Position numbers and translations under genes: made by a program. From Bin87 sp965207585 (lineage in GTDB: Bacteria > Chloroflexota > Dehalococcoidia > Lucifugimonadales > UBA3495): a stretch of DNA of 64,000 nucleotides. The stretch is from positions 3,596,001 through 3,660,000 of the forward strand of contig CBDBMT010000003.1 in assembly GCA_965207585.1 (NCBI GenBank). The letters are read 5' to 3'. The notes beneath the pieces are model-generated. The model searched no databases. It was not told where the DNA came from and saw only the letters and a program-made list of their open reading frames with translations. Of this stretch, positions 7,741 to 15,831 are shown one piece after another; position 1 is the stretch's first letter, and each line of letters starts with the position of its first letter.

Positions 7741-8919
7741 CTAGCCTCGCGGTGCGGGGATGGTCCAGTTTTCGAGCCGCTGGCAACCGGTCTCGACCCG
7801 CTCGTCGGGGGTGGTCAGGGAGAGGCGGATGTAGCCCTCGCCGTACTGTCCATAGGAAGAGCCTGGGGTCACGACGATGTCGATGTCTTCCAGCAGACGG
7901 GCGGCGAAATCTGCGGAGGTGAAACCCTCCGGCACCGGAGCCCAGATGTACAGGCTGGCGCGGGGCGTCTCCACGTTCAGGCCCATGCGGGTCAGGGCCT
8001 GGAGCACGCGATCGCGACGCCACTGGTAGGTGGTGATGTTGTCATCGATGCAGTCCTGGGGTCCGGTGAGCGCCTCCATGGACATTTCCTGAATGGCCTG
8101 GGGGATGCCGGAATCGAGGTTGGCCTTGATCTGGAAGAGGGCCTTGATCATGTCGGCATTGCCCACGGCCATGCCCATGCGCCAGCCGGTCATGTTGTAG
8201 GTTTTCGAGAGGGAGTGAAATTCCAACCCGACCTCTTTGGCCCCTTCCAGTTGCATCATGCTGCCGGCACGGTATCCCTCGTAGCCCACCTCGGAATACG
8301 CGGCGTCGTGGAGCATGGCGATGTCGTTCTCGCGGCAATAGCGCAGCGCCGATTCCAGGTCCTCCTGGGAGGCCACCGCGCTGGTGGGGTTGTTGGGGTA
8401 ATTGAGCCACATGACCTTGGCCTGGCGTGCGACGTCCTCGGGAATGGCATCCAGTTCCGGCAGCCAGCCGTTGCGCTGGTACAGGGGCATCACGTAGCTC
8501 TCGGCGCCGGCGAACATGGTGCCCACGGCGTACACGGGATACGCGGGATCGGGAACCAAGGCGATGTCGCCGGGATCCAGAAACGCGAAGGCGGCGTGAC
8601 CGATACCCTCTTTGGCGCCAATCAGGGGGAGCACCTCGGTATCGGGGTCAAGGTCAACGTCGAAGCGCTGCTTGTACCAATGAGCGATGGCGCGCCGCAT
8701 CTCAGGCAGGCCGTCGGTTTCGGGATACCGGTGGTTGGGCGGGTCCTGCGAGGCGGTGAGGAGGCGGTCGACGATGGGCTGAGGTGTGGGAATGTCGGGA
8801 TCACCAATGCCAAAGGTAACCACGTCGGCGCCGGCGGCGCGCTTCTCCGCGATGATCCGGGAGATCTCGACGAAAGGATACGGGGCGAGTTTGCCGAGGC
8901 GGTTGGAGAGGTTAGGCAT
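7741..8919 (-). CDS. dapL: LL-diaminopimelate aminotransferase
   Basis: PLP enzyme converting tetrahydrodipicolinate directly to LL-diaminopimelate (with glutamate as donor) for lysine and cell-wall synthesis. The start at MPNLSNRLGKL is supported by AGGAG four bases upstream. Conserved features are GIGDPDIPTP, HRYPETDGLPEMR, GAKEGIGHAAFAFLDPGD, PDPAYPVY, NYPNNPTSA and HSLSKTYNMTGWRMG with the PLP-binding Lys. Its start overlaps the preceding gene by eight bases. Together with dapF further upstream it forms a lysine module interrupted by the toxin-antitoxin-like insert. Confidence 0.93.
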   Translation of the reverse strand: MPNLSNRLGKLAPYPFVEISRIIAEKRAAGADVVTFGIGDPDIPTPQPIVDRLLTASQDPPNHRYPETDGLPEMRRAIAHWYKQRFDVDLDPDTEVLPLIGAKEGIGHAAFAFLDPGDIALVPDPAYPVYAVGTMFAGAESYVMPLYQRNGWLPELDAIPEDVARQAKVMWLNYPNNPTSAVASQEDLESALRYCRENDIAMLHDAAYSEVGYEGYRAGSMMQLEGAKEVGLEFHSLSKTYNMTGWRMGMAVGNADMIKALFQIKANLDSGIPQAIQEMSMEALTGPQDCIDDNITTYQWRRDRVLQALTRMGLNVETPRASLYIWAPVPEGFTSADFAARLLEDIDIVVTPGSSYGQYGEGYIRLSLTTPDERVETGCQRLENWTIPAPRG

Positions 8920-9667
8920 GATTCTCCTGAGAGGGGTCGAAGGTGGGACAAATCTCACCTTTGGTTATCGTGAGGAAATTGTACTCGTTAATAGACTTGG
9001 CAATCGGGAGGCGAGAACCGGTGCTCTTGAGCCCACTGTAATCGGCCGCGATAGCCAATGCCGCATCTCTCATAACGGAGAGATAGCAGCGATAACGGTA
9101 GGCTGAACTATCATCTCTCGGTTGAAAGTCAGGGAAGTACTCGTCATGGATATTATTGTCCCACATCACACAAAAACCCGGCAGCACGACGGCCAAAATT
9201 TTCGATGCTGTGGTTCCACTAACGCCTTTGATATGTACGAGACGATTGAACGTCAATTCGATTGCATCAAATTCACGGTCGCCAACGTCGGCCGCTTCCA
9301 AATTGACTTCAACCAGTGACTTAAGCCGGTCACTTTCTCGTCTGAGAACGTTCTGGATATACCTTTTCTCATGATCATCCGTGCGACATTCAAAGTCCGC
9401 CAAGAACTTCCGCAAGCGTTCGGCAGTTTCATCATCACAGCCGTAGAGCGCAGCATACTGAAATTCGTGAGTAGAAACTTTCGCATATGCGCGAACATAT
9501 TTTTTGCAGTCAGGGCGCTTTTGATACTTTTCAGCAGCCCATTGGATTTGCTCGTAGGTAGTTGGCGGCGACACGGAGCGCAATGAAGCAGTTTTGGTCG
9601 CCATGCGTTCGAGACGTTCAGGCGTCATTCGCGCCTTCAAATCGCTCCATTTATGTCGTCCCGGCAT
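8912..9667 (-). CDS. HigA-like antitoxin N-terminus joined to a helix-hairpin-helix-like domain
   Basis: 251 residues. The first 25 residues (HKWSDLKARMTPERLERMATKT) match the start of HigA-type antitoxins, but no XRE helix-turn-helix follows. Instead residues from about 37 on are paralogous to the gene on the other side of the toxin: shared PTTYxQxxW, a KGxxxTxASxI...P...W...YFP block resembling a helix-hairpin-helix, xLxVMRxAALxIAxD, and xxxEYNxxT. The ATG overlaps the toxin stop (ATGA), the usual toxin-antitoxin coupling. Base composition is visibly more AT-rich than the neighbours, which suggests horizontal transfer. Function as antitoxin is inference. Confidence 0.75.
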   Translation of the reverse strand: MPGRHKWSDLKARMTPERLERMATKTASLRSVSPPTTYEQIQWAAEKYQKRPDCKKYVRAYAKVSTHEFQYAALYGCDDETAERLRKFLADFECRTDDHEKRYIQNVLRRESDRLKSLVEVNLEAADVGDREFDAIELTFNRLVHIKGVSGTTASKILAVVLPGFCVMWDNNIHDEYFPDFQPRDDSSAYRYRCYLSVMRDAALAIAADYSGLKSTGSRLPIAKSINEYNFLTITKGEICPTFDPSQENHA

Positions 9668-10032
9668 CAGAGTAAGCCCTCTCGCTCCAGCTCCGCGATG
9701 TATGCGTCGTAGAGATTGTCGGCTATCCGTATGTAACGCGCATAAAAGGCTCGGTTGCTGACGCCGGTCTTGTCGCCGCCAATCAGCATTATGGCCGTCT
9801 GCCGCGGATCAAAAGCGTAGAACACTCGGATGGGTCGTCCACCACTTTGCACTATCAACTCGCGCATATGAGAGTTGCGAGCGCCGGCGATGCTCGCCGA
9901 TTGTGGACGGGAGAGGCGCACACCCTCAATTGCAAGCAAATCAATAACTGCGCCGACATCATCCTGCTCACGCTCCGAGAGGCCATCGTACCACTGCGCG
10001 AATTCGTCGGTGACTTCAACCTCCCAAGCCAT
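9667..10032 (-). CDS. HigB/RelE-type toxin (phage-derived Gp49-like family)
   Basis: 121 residues. Matches the HigB-like RelE/ParE-superfamily pattern: the start AWEVEVTDEFAQWYDGLSEREQ, then SRPQ, a MRELI strand, IRVFYAFDPRQTAIMLIGGDK, and the C-terminal YIRIADNLYDAYIAELEREG. Such toxins cleave translated mRNA at the ribosome. The ATG seven bases after the upstream stop was chosen; no clear Shine-Dalgarno is visible, consistent with translational coupling. It is followed directly by its presumed antitoxin through a 1-nt ATGA overlap. Confidence 0.85.
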   Translation of the reverse strand: MAWEVEVTDEFAQWYDGLSEREQDDVGAVIDLLAIEGVRLSRPQSASIAGARNSHMRELIVQSGGRPIRVFYAFDPRQTAIMLIGGDKTGVSNRAFYARYIRIADNLYDAYIAELEREGLL

Positions 10033-10039
10033 CGCGCGC

Positions 10040-10717
10040 TTACACTGCCGCCGCCACACCTTCCTGATAAGCCATGTCGCGTTCCAGAGTCACCCAGTTG
10101 TACTCGTCCACAAACTTGGCGAGGCTGAACGGCGGGTCGATGCCCAGCTGCGCGGACAGCGCGCCGGCCGGGTCGTCAATGCCTTTGGCGCGGGCGTCGC
10201 TGGCGATGGACAGAGCAGCCATGCGCATGACGGTCAGGAACTGGGAATAGGTGGCGCCATTGGGCTTGTCGTTGGGGAAATAGGCTTTGCGGATGCCGGT
10301 GCCCCAGGACAGGAACAGCCGGGGATTGAGCACGGTCATGATGGCCGACGCCCCCGTGGGACCGATGCCTTTGGTCTCGGTGAGATGGTCATAGGCGCGT
10401 TCCACCACGTCAAGGGTCGAGCAACGCAGGTCGTCAAACTCCAATGATGAGCCGGCCATGGGCTCCAGGTAAGGGCCGGCTCCCCGCACGGCGGCGGCGA
10501 TTTCACCGATTTTACTCTGGGGGATGCGACAACCCCACTCGTTCACATAGCGAACCAGTCCCGCCCAGTCGGCGTCTTCTCGGCCCTGGAGCAACGGCTG
10601 GCGGAACTCCGGGGCGCGGGCCGCGATACACGTGGCATCGTTGGAAAGACTGCGAAACGCGTTCGCTGACCAACGAAGCTGGTCATAGGTGGTCGGGCCG
10701 GAAACGAAATTGCTCAT
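10040..10717 (-). CDS. Helix-hairpin-helix-like hypothetical protein, paralogue of the putative antitoxin
   Basis: 225 residues. Starts MSNFVSGPTTYDQLRW; its ATG overlaps the dapF stop (ATGA). The segment LTETKGIGPTGASAIMTVLNP has the Gly-x-Gly/Ala helix-hairpin-helix pattern found in DNA-repair glycosylases and RuvA-like proteins, followed by the Trp and YFP residues shared with the putative antitoxin. No catalytic Asp/Lys pair of a glycosylase could be assigned. The function is not known. Its position upstream of the toxin suggests either a third partner or the older resident gene from which the fused antitoxin arose. Confidence 0.7.
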   Translation of the reverse strand: MSNFVSGPTTYDQLRWSANAFRSLSNDATCIAARAPEFRQPLLQGREDADWAGLVRYVNEWGCRIPQSKIGEIAAAVRGAGPYLEPMAGSSLEFDDLRCSTLDVVERAYDHLTETKGIGPTGASAIMTVLNPRLFLSWGTGIRKAYFPNDKPNGATYSQFLTVMRMAALSIASDARAKGIDDPAGALSAQLGIDPPFSLAKFVDEYNWVTLERDMAYQEGVAAAV

Positions 10718-11571
10718 TCTGTCCACACTCCGCTGAATACTTCGGCCGCTGGGCCTTCGAGATAAACTTCGCCGGCGCCGTCCCACTCGATGTTCAGGGT
10801 GCCGCCGGGAAGGTTGACCGCCACCCGGTCGCCGGTGTGCCCCAACAGGCGGGAGGCGACGCCGATGGCGCACGCTCCGGTGCCGCAGGCCATGGTTTCG
10901 CCGGATCCGCGCTCCCAGACCCTGGCATCCACGTTGCCGTTGTCCCGGAGGTTGACGATCTCGAAATTCACCCGATCAGGGAAGATGGGATGACGCTCGA
11001 CCAGGCGGCCGATATTGTGCAAGGGGAATTCCTCGATGGGCTGGTCAATAAACGTCACCGCATGGGGGTTGCCCATGGAAACGAAGGTGAGGAAAAGGCG
11101 GAAATCGCCCGGGTGGATGGCGTAGTTGAGGACGGGACCGTTCTGGCCGGCGATGGCGGGGTCAAGATCGACGGGGATTTCCGACGGGGCGAGCCGCGGC
11201 GCGCCCATGCTCACGCGCGCGGAGTCCACCGTGGCGCCGGCGTAATGGGGCACGATGGTGCGCACGCCGGCCATCGTATCAACGGTCACCTGCTGGGCAG
11301 AGTTGGACACGATACCGCGTTCGATGGCGTATTTGGCGAAGCAGCGGATGCCGTTGCCGCACATGGCTCCTTCGGAGCCGTCCGAGTTGAACATGCGCAT
11401 CTTCAGGTCCGCCACGTCGGAATTCATGACCAGGATGAGGCCGTCGCCGCCGACTCCGAAGTGGCGGTCACTGATTGCCCGCGACAGGCTGTTCCAATCC
11501 CGCTCCGGCATTGCCCGGGCATCGATATAAACGTAGTCGTTGCCAGCGCCGTGCATTTTGGTGAATTCCAT
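10714..11571 (-). CDS. dapF: Diaminopimelate epimerase
   Basis: Racemises LL- to meso-diaminopimelate, the direct precursor of lysine and peptidoglycan cross-links. Both active-site cysteines are present, in AMCGNGIRC and MACGTGACAIG. Other family marks are KMHGAGNDYVYID at the start, GVGGDGLILV, FNSDGSEG and MGNPHAV. The internal ATG was chosen because AGGAG lies eight bases upstream and the family begins there. It lies just downstream of miaA and overlaps the next gene by four bases. Confidence 0.95.
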   Translation of the reverse strand: MEFTKMHGAGNDYVYIDARAMPERDWNSLSRAISDRHFGVGGDGLILVMNSDVADLKMRMFNSDGSEGAMCGNGIRCFAKYAIERGIVSNSAQQVTVDTMAGVRTIVPHYAGATVDSARVSMGAPRLAPSEIPVDLDPAIAGQNGPVLNYAIHPGDFRLFLTFVSMGNPHAVTFIDQPIEEFPLHNIGRLVERHPIFPDRVNFEIVNLRDNGNVDARVWERGSGETMACGTGACAIGVASRLLGHTGDRVAVNLPGGTLNIEWDGAGEVYLEGPAAEVFSGVWTE

Positions 11572-11606
11572 CGTCGCGACTCCTGCGCCGAGAGGGGGCT
11601 TTTCCG

Positions 11607-12560
11607 TCAAGGGCCAATTGTATCACAAGGGGTCATAGGCTCCAGAAATCGGCGCACCAGTGTGGTGGCCTCAGCCACCGGCAGGCCATGAGCAGCGTCG
11701 AGCCAATTGATGCGCGCGTCTCCCGGCTTGAACCAGGTGTACTGCCGGCGGACGAGCCGATGCGTCCGAGTCTTGGAACGTACCACTGCTTCGTCCAGCG
11801 TCATTTCACCGGCCAGGTGGAGGCCCAACTCAGTGTAGCCGACGCCCGATAGCGCGCCGCTCCCGAGGACAGATCCCGCGGCGGCAAGGCAACGCGCTTC
11901 GTCCAGCAGCCCCTGCGCCATCATCGCGTCGAACCGGGCGTCGGTGCGCTCGTAGAGTATGGCGCGGTCGGCGGTCAAGCCTATGACGAGGGAACGGTAC
12001 GGAGGTTGAGCGCTCTTGCCAGCGGCGACCTGACTGCCCGTTGAGTTCACAATCTCAAGGGCGCGGATGATGCGTCGCGGGTTATCCGGATCAACGGTGG
12101 CCGCGCGGTCTGGGTCCAGTTGACGCAGTTCCTGCCACAGGGGCGCCGGACCCTCGCCAGCGAGACGACGCTCCAGGCGGGCACGGAAATCCGGATCGGG
12201 CGGCACCCGGGGGACTTTCCAGCCTTCCAGGACGGCCCACACGTACTGCCCGCTGCCTCCGCACAATATGGGCAACCTGCCACGAGCGGTTATGGACCGG
12301 ATAGCCTCCCTGGCCAGGGGCAGGTATTCGCCCAGGCTGATGGGCGAATCGGGCGGACGGATGTCGATGAGGTGGTGCCGGGCGCTGCTGCGCTCGGCCG
12401 CAGTGGGCTTGGCGGTGCCGATATCCATGCCGGTGTAGACCTGCCGGCTGTCGGCGTTGACAATCTCGCCGTCAAAACGCTGGGCGAGGGCGATAGCAAG
12501 GGCGGTTTTGCCGACCGCAGTGGGGCCGACGATTGCGATCAGATTGCGCGTGGCCGACAT
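11607..12560 (-). CDS. miaA: tRNA dimethylallyltransferase
   Basis: Adds a dimethylallyl group to A37 of tRNAs that read UNN codons. 317 residues. The P-loop GPTAVGKT is at the N-terminus, followed by NADSRQVYTGMDIGTAKP and HHLIDIRPPD, then CGGSGQYV. The C-terminus keeps the RQYTWFK motif. It follows tpiA by 18 bp and runs into the dapF region. Confidence 0.95.
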   Translation of the reverse strand: MSATRNLIAIVGPTAVGKTALAIALAQRFDGEIVNADSRQVYTGMDIGTAKPTAAERSSARHHLIDIRPPDSPISLGEYLPLAREAIRSITARGRLPILCGGSGQYVWAVLEGWKVPRVPPDPDFRARLERRLAGEGPAPLWQELRQLDPDRAATVDPDNPRRIIRALEIVNSTGSQVAAGKSAQPPYRSLVIGLTADRAILYERTDARFDAMMAQGLLDEARCLAAAGSVLGSGALSGVGYTELGLHLAGEMTLDEAVVRSKTRTHRLVRRQYTWFKPGDARINWLDAAHGLPVAEATTLVRRFLEPMTPCDTIGP

Positions 12561-12578
12561 GAAGCGGCCGATCAGACG

Positions 12579-13355
12579 CTATTGGTCGCGGTTGGAGAAC
12601 ACCGCCGCCACTTCCAGGAAGGTACCGGCGTCGAGGCTCGCGCCTCCAACGAGCGCGCCGCTGATGCTGGGCACGGCGGCGAAGTCGGCGGCGTTGGCCG
12701 GGTTCACGCTGCCGCCGTACAGGAGAGGCGTAGCCGAGGCGGCCTCGACTCCCAGCGCCGCCGCGATGGTAGGCGCAATTGCACCGCCCATGATCTGGTC
12801 CGCGATCTCGGGCGTGGCGGCGCGGCCGGTGCCGATGGCCCACACGGGTTCGTAGGCGATGGCAAGGAAGCCGGTCGCAGACTCGGGGTCGACATCGGCC
12901 AGAGCAGCAACCACCTGGCGACGGATGACCTCGGCGGCTCGGCCCGACTCCCGTTCGTCCAGGGTCTCGCCGACGCAGACAATGGGGCGCAGCCCGTGTT
13001 GCAGGGCGGCGGCGGCCTTCCGTCCAACGGATTCGTCCGTTTCGCCGAAGAACTGGCGGCGCTCAGAGTGGCCGATGATCACGTATTCACACAGGCCGAC
13101 CAGCATCGGCGGGGCAACCTCGCCGGTGAACGCGCCGCTATCGTCTGCGTGCATATTCTGCGCGGCCACGGCCACACCGCTGCCGGCCACCGCGTCCCGA
13201 ACCGCCCCCAGCGACACAAAGGGGGGCGCAACCACGACCTGGACGCCGGACAATATCGAGGCTCCAGCCGCCACCGCGGAGGCTAGCAGGATGCCGGAGG
13301 CAACATCGGTGTTCATCTTCCAGTTGCCGGCGACGATGTTGGTTGGAGAAGCCAT
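12579..13355 (-). CDS. tpiA: Triosephosphate isomerase
   Basis: Interconverts dihydroxyacetone phosphate and glyceraldehyde 3-phosphate. 258 residues with all catalytic parts: NWKMN (Asn/Lys), HSERRQFFGE (His), AYEPVWAIGTGRAA (Glu and loop 6), and GGSVNPAN for phosphate binding. The ATG was preferred over the GTG directly before it by spacing to AGGA. It forms a glycolytic block with pgk and apgM on the same strand. Confidence 0.95.
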   Translation of the reverse strand: MASPTNIVAGNWKMNTDVASGILLASAVAAGASILSGVQVVVAPPFVSLGAVRDAVAGSGVAVAAQNMHADDSGAFTGEVAPPMLVGLCEYVIIGHSERRQFFGETDESVGRKAAAALQHGLRPIVCVGETLDERESGRAAEVIRRQVVAALADVDPESATGFLAIAYEPVWAIGTGRAATPEIADQIMGGAIAPTIAAALGVEAASATPLLYGGSVNPANAADFAAVPSISGALVGGASLDAGTFLEVAAVFSNRDQ

Positions 13356-13382
13356 CACAGGATCCTGGGTTCGGCGAACTGG

Positions 13383-14588
13383 CTACGGGCCGAACTTGCC
13401 GAGTTTGCCGGAGTGGGACAGAGCCAGGAGCATGATGGTTTCGGCTGGAATACGGCCGATGGACCCCTGGGCGCAGGCGCGCTCGTTGAAACCGTCGACG
13501 CCTTCCCCCAGCGTCAGCCGGGAGTGGAGCATGAAGGGAACCGGGTGCCAGCTGTGGGACGCCATGACGGCGGGCGTGGCGTGGTCACCAGCAACCATGA
13601 GCACGTCGGGTTCCAGGTCGAGGATGCGCGGGATGTGAGTATCCAGTTCCTCGAGGCACTTCACCTTGCCATCAAAGTCACCGTCCTCGCCGGCGGCGTC
13701 GGCGGGCTTGTAGTGGATGAAGAAGAAGTCGTGATCGTTCCAGTTGGCGTGCAGCGTGTCCACCTCATCGCCAAAGGACATTCCCGTTGGGATGATCCGC
13801 ATACTGGCAACGGATGCAATCCCCCGGTACATGGGGTAGGCAGCGATGGCGGCCGGGTTCAAATGATAGACCCGACCAAATTCGGGAAGGTTGGGCAGTT
13901 GCGCCCATCCGCGCAGGAGTACCATGTTGGCCGGTTGTTCCTCCGACAAGAGGCGACCGGCCTGGGACACGAACTCCTGGACGATTTCGGCAGTGCGCTC
14001 GGCCCCAGGTTCCAGGGCACGCGCCGGTCGGGGCGGCAGGCCCTCGCGCTGCGGGTCGGTCTCTTCCACCGCCTCGGAAAGACCCTCGCCGCGCAGACGC
14101 AGCACGAAGCGGTAATCCTGCACCGGCATCACGTCCACCTGGACGCCGGGGATCTCGATGCTGTCGAGGCGCTGACACAACGGAGCGCTCAGCTCGGTCC
14201 GGATCCGGCCGGCCCGACGGTCGGTTAGCAAGCCCTCGTCGTCCACGGTGCAGAAATTGCCGCGAGCGGCCACGTCGCCGGGCAGCAGTTCGGCTCCGAT
14301 ACCAAGGGCCTCCAGCGCGCCGCGCCCGATCAGGTACTTCAGAGGATTGTACCCGAACAACGCGAGGTGTCCGGGCCCGCTCCCGGGAGCGACGCCGACC
14401 TCCACGGGAGTGGTGAGACCGCAGGCGCTGCGCTGGGCCAAAGCGTCCAAATTCGGAATATGAGCGGTCTCCAACTCGGACTTCCGGGTGTCCGGATGAG
14501 GCAACCCACCCAAGCCATCGGCTACCAGGAGGACGATCTTGGAGGGTGTGCTGGCGATGCTGTCGTGGATCTGTTCCAGATCAATCAT
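13383..14588 (-). CDS. apgM: 2,3-bisphosphoglycerate-independent phosphoglycerate mutase, archaeal type
   Basis: 401 residues of the ApgM family (alkaline-phosphatase superfamily), which converts 3- to 2-phosphoglycerate with two metal ions. Visible are VLLVADGLGGLPHPDT at the start (metal Asp), TPVEVGVAPGSGPGHLALFGY with the nucleophile-type Ser, HYKPADAAGEDGDFDGK, and VAGDHATPAVMASHSWHPVP with metal-binding His. GGAG lies six bases before the ATG. It sits between pgk and tpiA, which supports a glycolytic role rather than cofactor metabolism. Confidence 0.93.
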   Translation of the reverse strand: MIDLEQIHDSIASTPSKIVLLVADGLGGLPHPDTRKSELETAHIPNLDALAQRSACGLTTPVEVGVAPGSGPGHLALFGYNPLKYLIGRGALEALGIGAELLPGDVAARGNFCTVDDEGLLTDRRAGRIRTELSAPLCQRLDSIEIPGVQVDVMPVQDYRFVLRLRGEGLSEAVEETDPQREGLPPRPARALEPGAERTAEIVQEFVSQAGRLLSEEQPANMVLLRGWAQLPNLPEFGRVYHLNPAAIAAYPMYRGIASVASMRIIPTGMSFGDEVDTLHANWNDHDFFFIHYKPADAAGEDGDFDGKVKCLEELDTHIPRILDLEPDVLMVAGDHATPAVMASHSWHPVPFMLHSRLTLGEGVDGFNERACAQGSIGRIPAETIMLLALSHSGKLGKFGP

Positions 14589-14614
14589 GCTTGGCTCCGT
14601 TGGACGGTAAGTGG

Positions 14615-15811
14615 TCAGGCATCGGGGATGGCGTCGATTCCAGGAAGGACGCGCCCCTCCAGAAACTCCAGGGAGGCACCGCCGCCGGTGGATACGTGGG
14701 TCATACTGTCCATGAGGCCCAGCGATTCAACGGCTTCTGCGGTGGACCCGCCGCCGACGACGGTGGTTGCGTCGGGCAGGGCCGCAATGCCGTTGGCCAC
14801 CTGCCGGGTGCCGACGCTGAACTGCTCCATTTCAAATACGCCCATGGGCCCATTCCACAGGATGGTCCTGCAATCCGCCAGGGCTGCAGCGTAAGTGGAG
14901 GCCGCATCCCGGCCGATGTCCATGACGTACCAGCCATCGGGAACGGAGTCCGCGGTCACGGTGTCCACGGCGCCGGGATTAGGATCAAACTCATTGGCTA
15001 CGACCAGGTCGGGAGGCAGATGCACGGCAACGCCAGCAGCATCCGCCCGGTTCATCACGTCGCGGGCGAAGTCCAGGCGGTCGGCTTCCACGGACGACGC
15101 GCCGACGGGTTTTCCCTGGGCGGCCAGGAAGGTCACCGCCATGCCGCCGCCAATGAACAGGCGGTCGAGCCGGGCGAGCAGGTTTTCCAGAACCAGGATC
15201 TTGTCGCTCACCTTGGCGCCGCCCATTAGCGCGGCCAGCGGTCGCACCGGGTTCTCAAGGGCGACTCCCAGAGATTCGACCTCACGTTGAGTTAGCAGGC
15301 CCATGGCGGTGGGCAGAAGACGGGGGACGCCGACGGTGGAGGCGTGGGCGCGGTGGGCCACGGCGAAAGCGTCCATGACGAAGCAGTCGGCCAGATCTGC
15401 CAACTGCGCCGAGAAAACCTCGTCGTTGCTCTCTTCGCCCTCATGGAACCGCAGGTTTTCAAGTAGGCACACATCACCCGGTGACATCGCGGCGACCGCA
15501 GCGGCGACCACCGAACCCACGCAGTCGTCCAGCGGAGTAACCGGACGGCCCAGCAGAGTAGCCAGCCGCTCGCCCACGGGCGCCAGGCGGAGGGTCTCGT
15601 CGACCTTGCCGCGGGGACGTCCCAGATGAGAGCACAACACTACCCGGCACTCCCGCTCGATCAGGTATTCGATGGTGGGCAGGGTGGCGCGCAACCGATG
15701 ATCGTAGTTGGCGATGAACTCAACGCCCTGCTCGATGGGCACGTTGAAGTCGACACGCACCAGGACGGTCTTGCCGTTCACGTCCAGTTGGTTGAGCGCG
15801 CGCTTGGTCAT
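14615..15811 (-). CDS. pgk: Phosphoglycerate kinase
   Basis: 398 residues; makes ATP from 1,3-bisphosphoglycerate. The N-terminal substrate domain has VRVDFNVP, YDHRLRATLPTIEYL, CSHLGRPRG and LLENLRFHEGEE. The hinge and nucleotide domain have GGAKVSDKI, FIGGGMAVTFL, NGPMGVFE and VVGGGSTAEAVE. The frame is open further upstream, but the start at MTKRALNQLDV matches the family. One oddity: the usual FGTAHRAHAS stretch reads FAVAHRAHAS, keeping the His. It follows the prenyltransferase-like gene by about 20 bp. Confidence 0.95.
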   Translation of the reverse strand: MTKRALNQLDVNGKTVLVRVDFNVPIEQGVEFIANYDHRLRATLPTIEYLIERECRVVLCSHLGRPRGKVDETLRLAPVGERLATLLGRPVTPLDDCVGSVVAAAVAAMSPGDVCLLENLRFHEGEESNDEVFSAQLADLADCFVMDAFAVAHRAHASTVGVPRLLPTAMGLLTQREVESLGVALENPVRPLAALMGGAKVSDKILVLENLLARLDRLFIGGGMAVTFLAAQGKPVGASSVEADRLDFARDVMNRADAAGVAVHLPPDLVVANEFDPNPGAVDTVTADSVPDGWYVMDIGRDAASTYAAALADCRTILWNGPMGVFEMEQFSVGTRQVANGIAALPDATTVVGGGSTAEAVESLGLMDSMTHVSTGGGASLEFLEGRVLPGIDAIPDA

Positions 15812-15831
15812 GCTCCGGTCGTCCGTCAAGT

